From assembly GCF_043099315.1 (NCBI RefSeq), contig NZ_CP170746.1: 64,000 bases of DNA; one strand, given 5' to 3'. Below, one piece after another: positions 62,597 through 64,000 of the stretch. Origin of the DNA: Chlorogloeopsis fritschii. GTDB lineage: Bacteria > Cyanobacteriota > Cyanobacteriia > Cyanobacteriales > Nostocaceae. The position numbers were made by a program, and so were the translations under genes. Within the stretch, counting starts at the first letter, position 1; the number at the start of each line of letters is the position of its first letter. Under the pieces are notes generated by a model. It saw only the letters and a program-made list of their open reading frames with translations. It did not search any database and was not told the DNA's origin.

Positions 62597-63001
62597 CTAC
62601 TTAATTGATTCCTTATCTTTTAAATAATCTATCGCTGCCTCTAATTTTGAGGAATATCTTTCAGCAAACCTTTCAAACCAAAGTCCTTCTGGCGAGAATA
62701 GATCTAATTTTGCTAGCCAACTTTGAGCAAATTTACTCAAATCTTGCAGTTGCTTGGCTTTAATTTGTTCTTGTTGAATTCTTTCTTGTTCTAGCTCCTG
62801 CTGTCGTCTCAACTCTTCAGCGTGCTCCCGCTCCTGAAAATCAGCTTTTACTTCCGCTAATAGGTTGTCTATCAACGATGCTGATTTCTGTGGTGATTGA
62901 ATAGATGGTGTAGGTTGAGTTGGCTTTGACTGTTTCTGTTCGTTTTTGCCTTCTTTATATTCAGCTTTCAGTTCGGCTAACAACTTATCAATAGAATCCA
63001 T
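62597..63001 (-). CDS. Slr1339-like conserved cyanobacterial protein
   Basis: 134 residues. Two copies of the motif [DS]xIDxLLAELKAEYKE / LIDNLLAEVKADFQE (about residues 2-16 and 43-57) flank a Gln/Pro-rich linker. A charged coiled coil (about 58-90) precedes the conserved C-terminus LSKFAQSWLAKLDLFSPEGLWFERFAERY (about 87-115, in parts). It resembles a family I remember as salt-stress protein Slr1339; not checked. It follows the vWA gene by 102 bases on the same strand and may act with it. Confidence 0.7.
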   Translation of the reverse strand: MDSIDKLLAELKAEYKEGKNEQKQSKPTQPTPSIQSPQKSASLIDNLLAEVKADFQEREHAEELRRQQELEQERIQQEQIKAKQLQDLSKFAQSWLAKLDLFSPEGLWFERFAERYSSKLEAAIDYLKDKESIK

Positions 63002-63103
63002 ATTAAATCCTCAAATTTATTATAAATTCAGTTTTCCTCCTCAATTTGTGGCAAAAATTGAACTTAAAAATTTATTTGAAATTGAATTTATTGAGGAGAA
63101 AAA

Positions 63104-63709
63104 TTAATCATTGATTGCATTAAGCAATACTTCTGACAAACTCATATCTTCCATATCTTCCATAGTCAAAGTGTCACAAATATCGAATTTTGCGCCAGCA
63201 CTTTGCAGTTCATCATCCAATACTTTCAAAAAGCGAGTAGCTTGTTGATCTGTACCAACTTGAATGAAAGAAATGGCTAGCTCTTCATCGCGATCCATAC
63301 GGCGAGAAGCTTCAATTATCACCTTCATAACTGCCTTACGGTCATCTGGTTCACCATCAGTAACTACTAAAATTGTTTCACCATTCGGCTTTGTTTGACC
63401 AGCAGCTTTCCGTTGGAAGTAATTATCAGTTGCGTGTTTTAATACTCCTGCCAAATCTGTGCTACCAGCAGGATCATTTTCTTGGAAAATTTGTGAAACT
63501 TTGCTTGATGTCACATTCTCATAGCGCTTAAATCTACCAGAGAACACATACACAGTAATCCCATCTGGATCAAATTGTTCGCATTTACTTGCCAAAGCAA
63601 AGGTTGATTCTTGAGCTGTTACCCATCTGGTTCTACCACCTTTTTGATCTGGTGTTGCCATGCTGCCACTTTTATCGATAATTAGCGTATAATCACGATT
63701 TTCCAGCAT
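63104..63709 (-). CDS. von Willebrand factor A (vWA) domain protein
   Basis: 201 residues from ATG at 63709, with GGAGAA upstream. The whole protein is a vWA domain with a complete MIDAS: DKSGSM (DxSxS), GSTDLAG (Thr) and VTDGEPDD (Asp). No signal peptide, so cytoplasmic, as in the TerY-like vWA proteins of tellurite/stress operons. The C-terminus DICDTLTMEDMEDMSLSEVL is shared with the next gene, a tandem copy cut by the window edge. Confidence 0.88.
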   Translation of the reverse strand: MLENRDYTLIIDKSGSMATPDQKGGRTRWVTAQESTFALASKCEQFDPDGITVYVFSGRFKRYENVTSSKVSQIFQENDPAGSTDLAGVLKHATDNYFQRKAAGQTKPNGETILVVTDGEPDDRKAVMKVIIEASRRMDRDEELAISFIQVGTDQQATRFLKVLDDELQSAGAKFDICDTLTMEDMEDMSLSEVLLNAIND

Positions 63710-63780
63710 TTGTAATTTCTCCAATAATTAGAGTCATTAGTCAATGGACACAACCTTGAAATTATGGACTATGCACTAAA

Positions 63781-64000
63781 TTAATCAGTTACTGCATTCA
63801 TTAATACTTCAGAAAGGCTCATCTCTTCCATATCATCAAGAGTTAGTGTATCGCAGATATCAAATTTGGCACCAACACTTTGCATTTGATCGTCCAAAGC
63901 TTTGAGAAACTTAGTTGCTTGCGAATCAGAACCTACTTGAATGATTGAAATTCCTAATTCTTCATCGCGTTCCATTTTTTGAGTTGCATTGATGATTACC
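63781..64000 (-). CDS. vWA-domain protein, tandem copy, cut by the window edge
   Basis: The C-terminal 72 residues are visible and the frame remains open at 64000. VIINATQKMERDEELGISI and DICDTLTLDDMEEMSLSEVL align closely with the protein at 63104-63709, so this is a tandem duplicate. The start and MIDAS lie outside the window. Confidence 0.85.
   Translation of the reverse strand, partial: VIINATQKMERDEELGISIIQVGSDSQATKFLKALDDQMQSVGAKFDICDTLTLDDMEEMSLSEVLMNAVTD

Noticed and set aside
1..64000. tRNA or rRNA genes
   Set aside because: No cloverleaf with a GTTCGAATCC-type T-loop or rRNA-like sequence was noticed in the intergenic regions; a tRNA search program would settle this.

Overview
The window is chromosomal DNA from a filamentous, heterocyst-type cyanobacterium (Nostocales-like). 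The reasons are the very frequent HIP1 octamer GCGATCGC, a devBCA-type exporter, pentapeptide-repeat proteins, an SLH/OprB-type porin, a TerB-like protein with a Mo-nitrogenase C-terminal domain, the long light-repressed hibernation factor LrtA, Uma2-family nucleases, and abundant heptameric and GC-rich dispersed repeats between genes. Genus and species cannot be given from sequence alone.

Layout. 1-4411: edge of an unknown gene, a fibrillin-like protein and devB-devC-devA (minus strand). 4649-5834: two tandem pentapeptide-repeat genes. 6287-16200: a plus-strand accessory cluster made of an SDR, two SAM-type methyltransferases, two GT21-like glycosyltransferases, a cyclic-peptide-type ABC exporter and two near-identical copies of an unrecognised GT-A-like protein. 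This looks like a make-and-export locus for a glycosylated or lipid-type metabolite, and it grew by duplication. 16701-28873: mostly housekeeping or conserved genes (DUF4912, alpha/beta hydrolase, DUF4112, coiled-coil protein, threonine synthase, porin). 28879-34745: a minus-strand MoxR/DUF58/DUF4350/DUF4129 operon with an RpiB-like isomerase inside it. 34842-37848: a compact methyltransferase / GCS2-like carboxylate-amine ligase / serine-hydrolase operon that could build a small amide metabolite. 38162-40064: TerB-Mo-nitro protein and obg, with a gene remnant between inverted heptamer arrays.

40242-44307 resembles a conflict/defence island. It holds a large two-ATPase protein with a BolA-like N-terminus and a KGGVGR variant Walker motif, followed by a DUF2281-like antitoxin, a PIN toxin and a Uma2 nuclease. 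44350-48978: acyltransferase-like membrane protein, PrxQ/Bcp, lrtA and lipB. 49044-52377: an electrophile/redox cluster (old yellow enzyme, GST, thioredoxin, divergent ArsR regulator with a palindromic operator) with two gene remnants. 52553-64000: an acetyltransferase, an MFS exporter broken in a T8 tract, a PAS/GAF sensor kinase whose dimerisation domain carries an in-frame insertion of a dispersed repeat and whose ATP-binding motifs are degenerate, a third pentapeptide protein, an intact membrane PAS kinase, and a vWA gene pair beside a Slr1339-like protein.

No tRNA, rRNA or CRISPR array was seen. Functional statements are motif recognition by eye and were not checked by database search.
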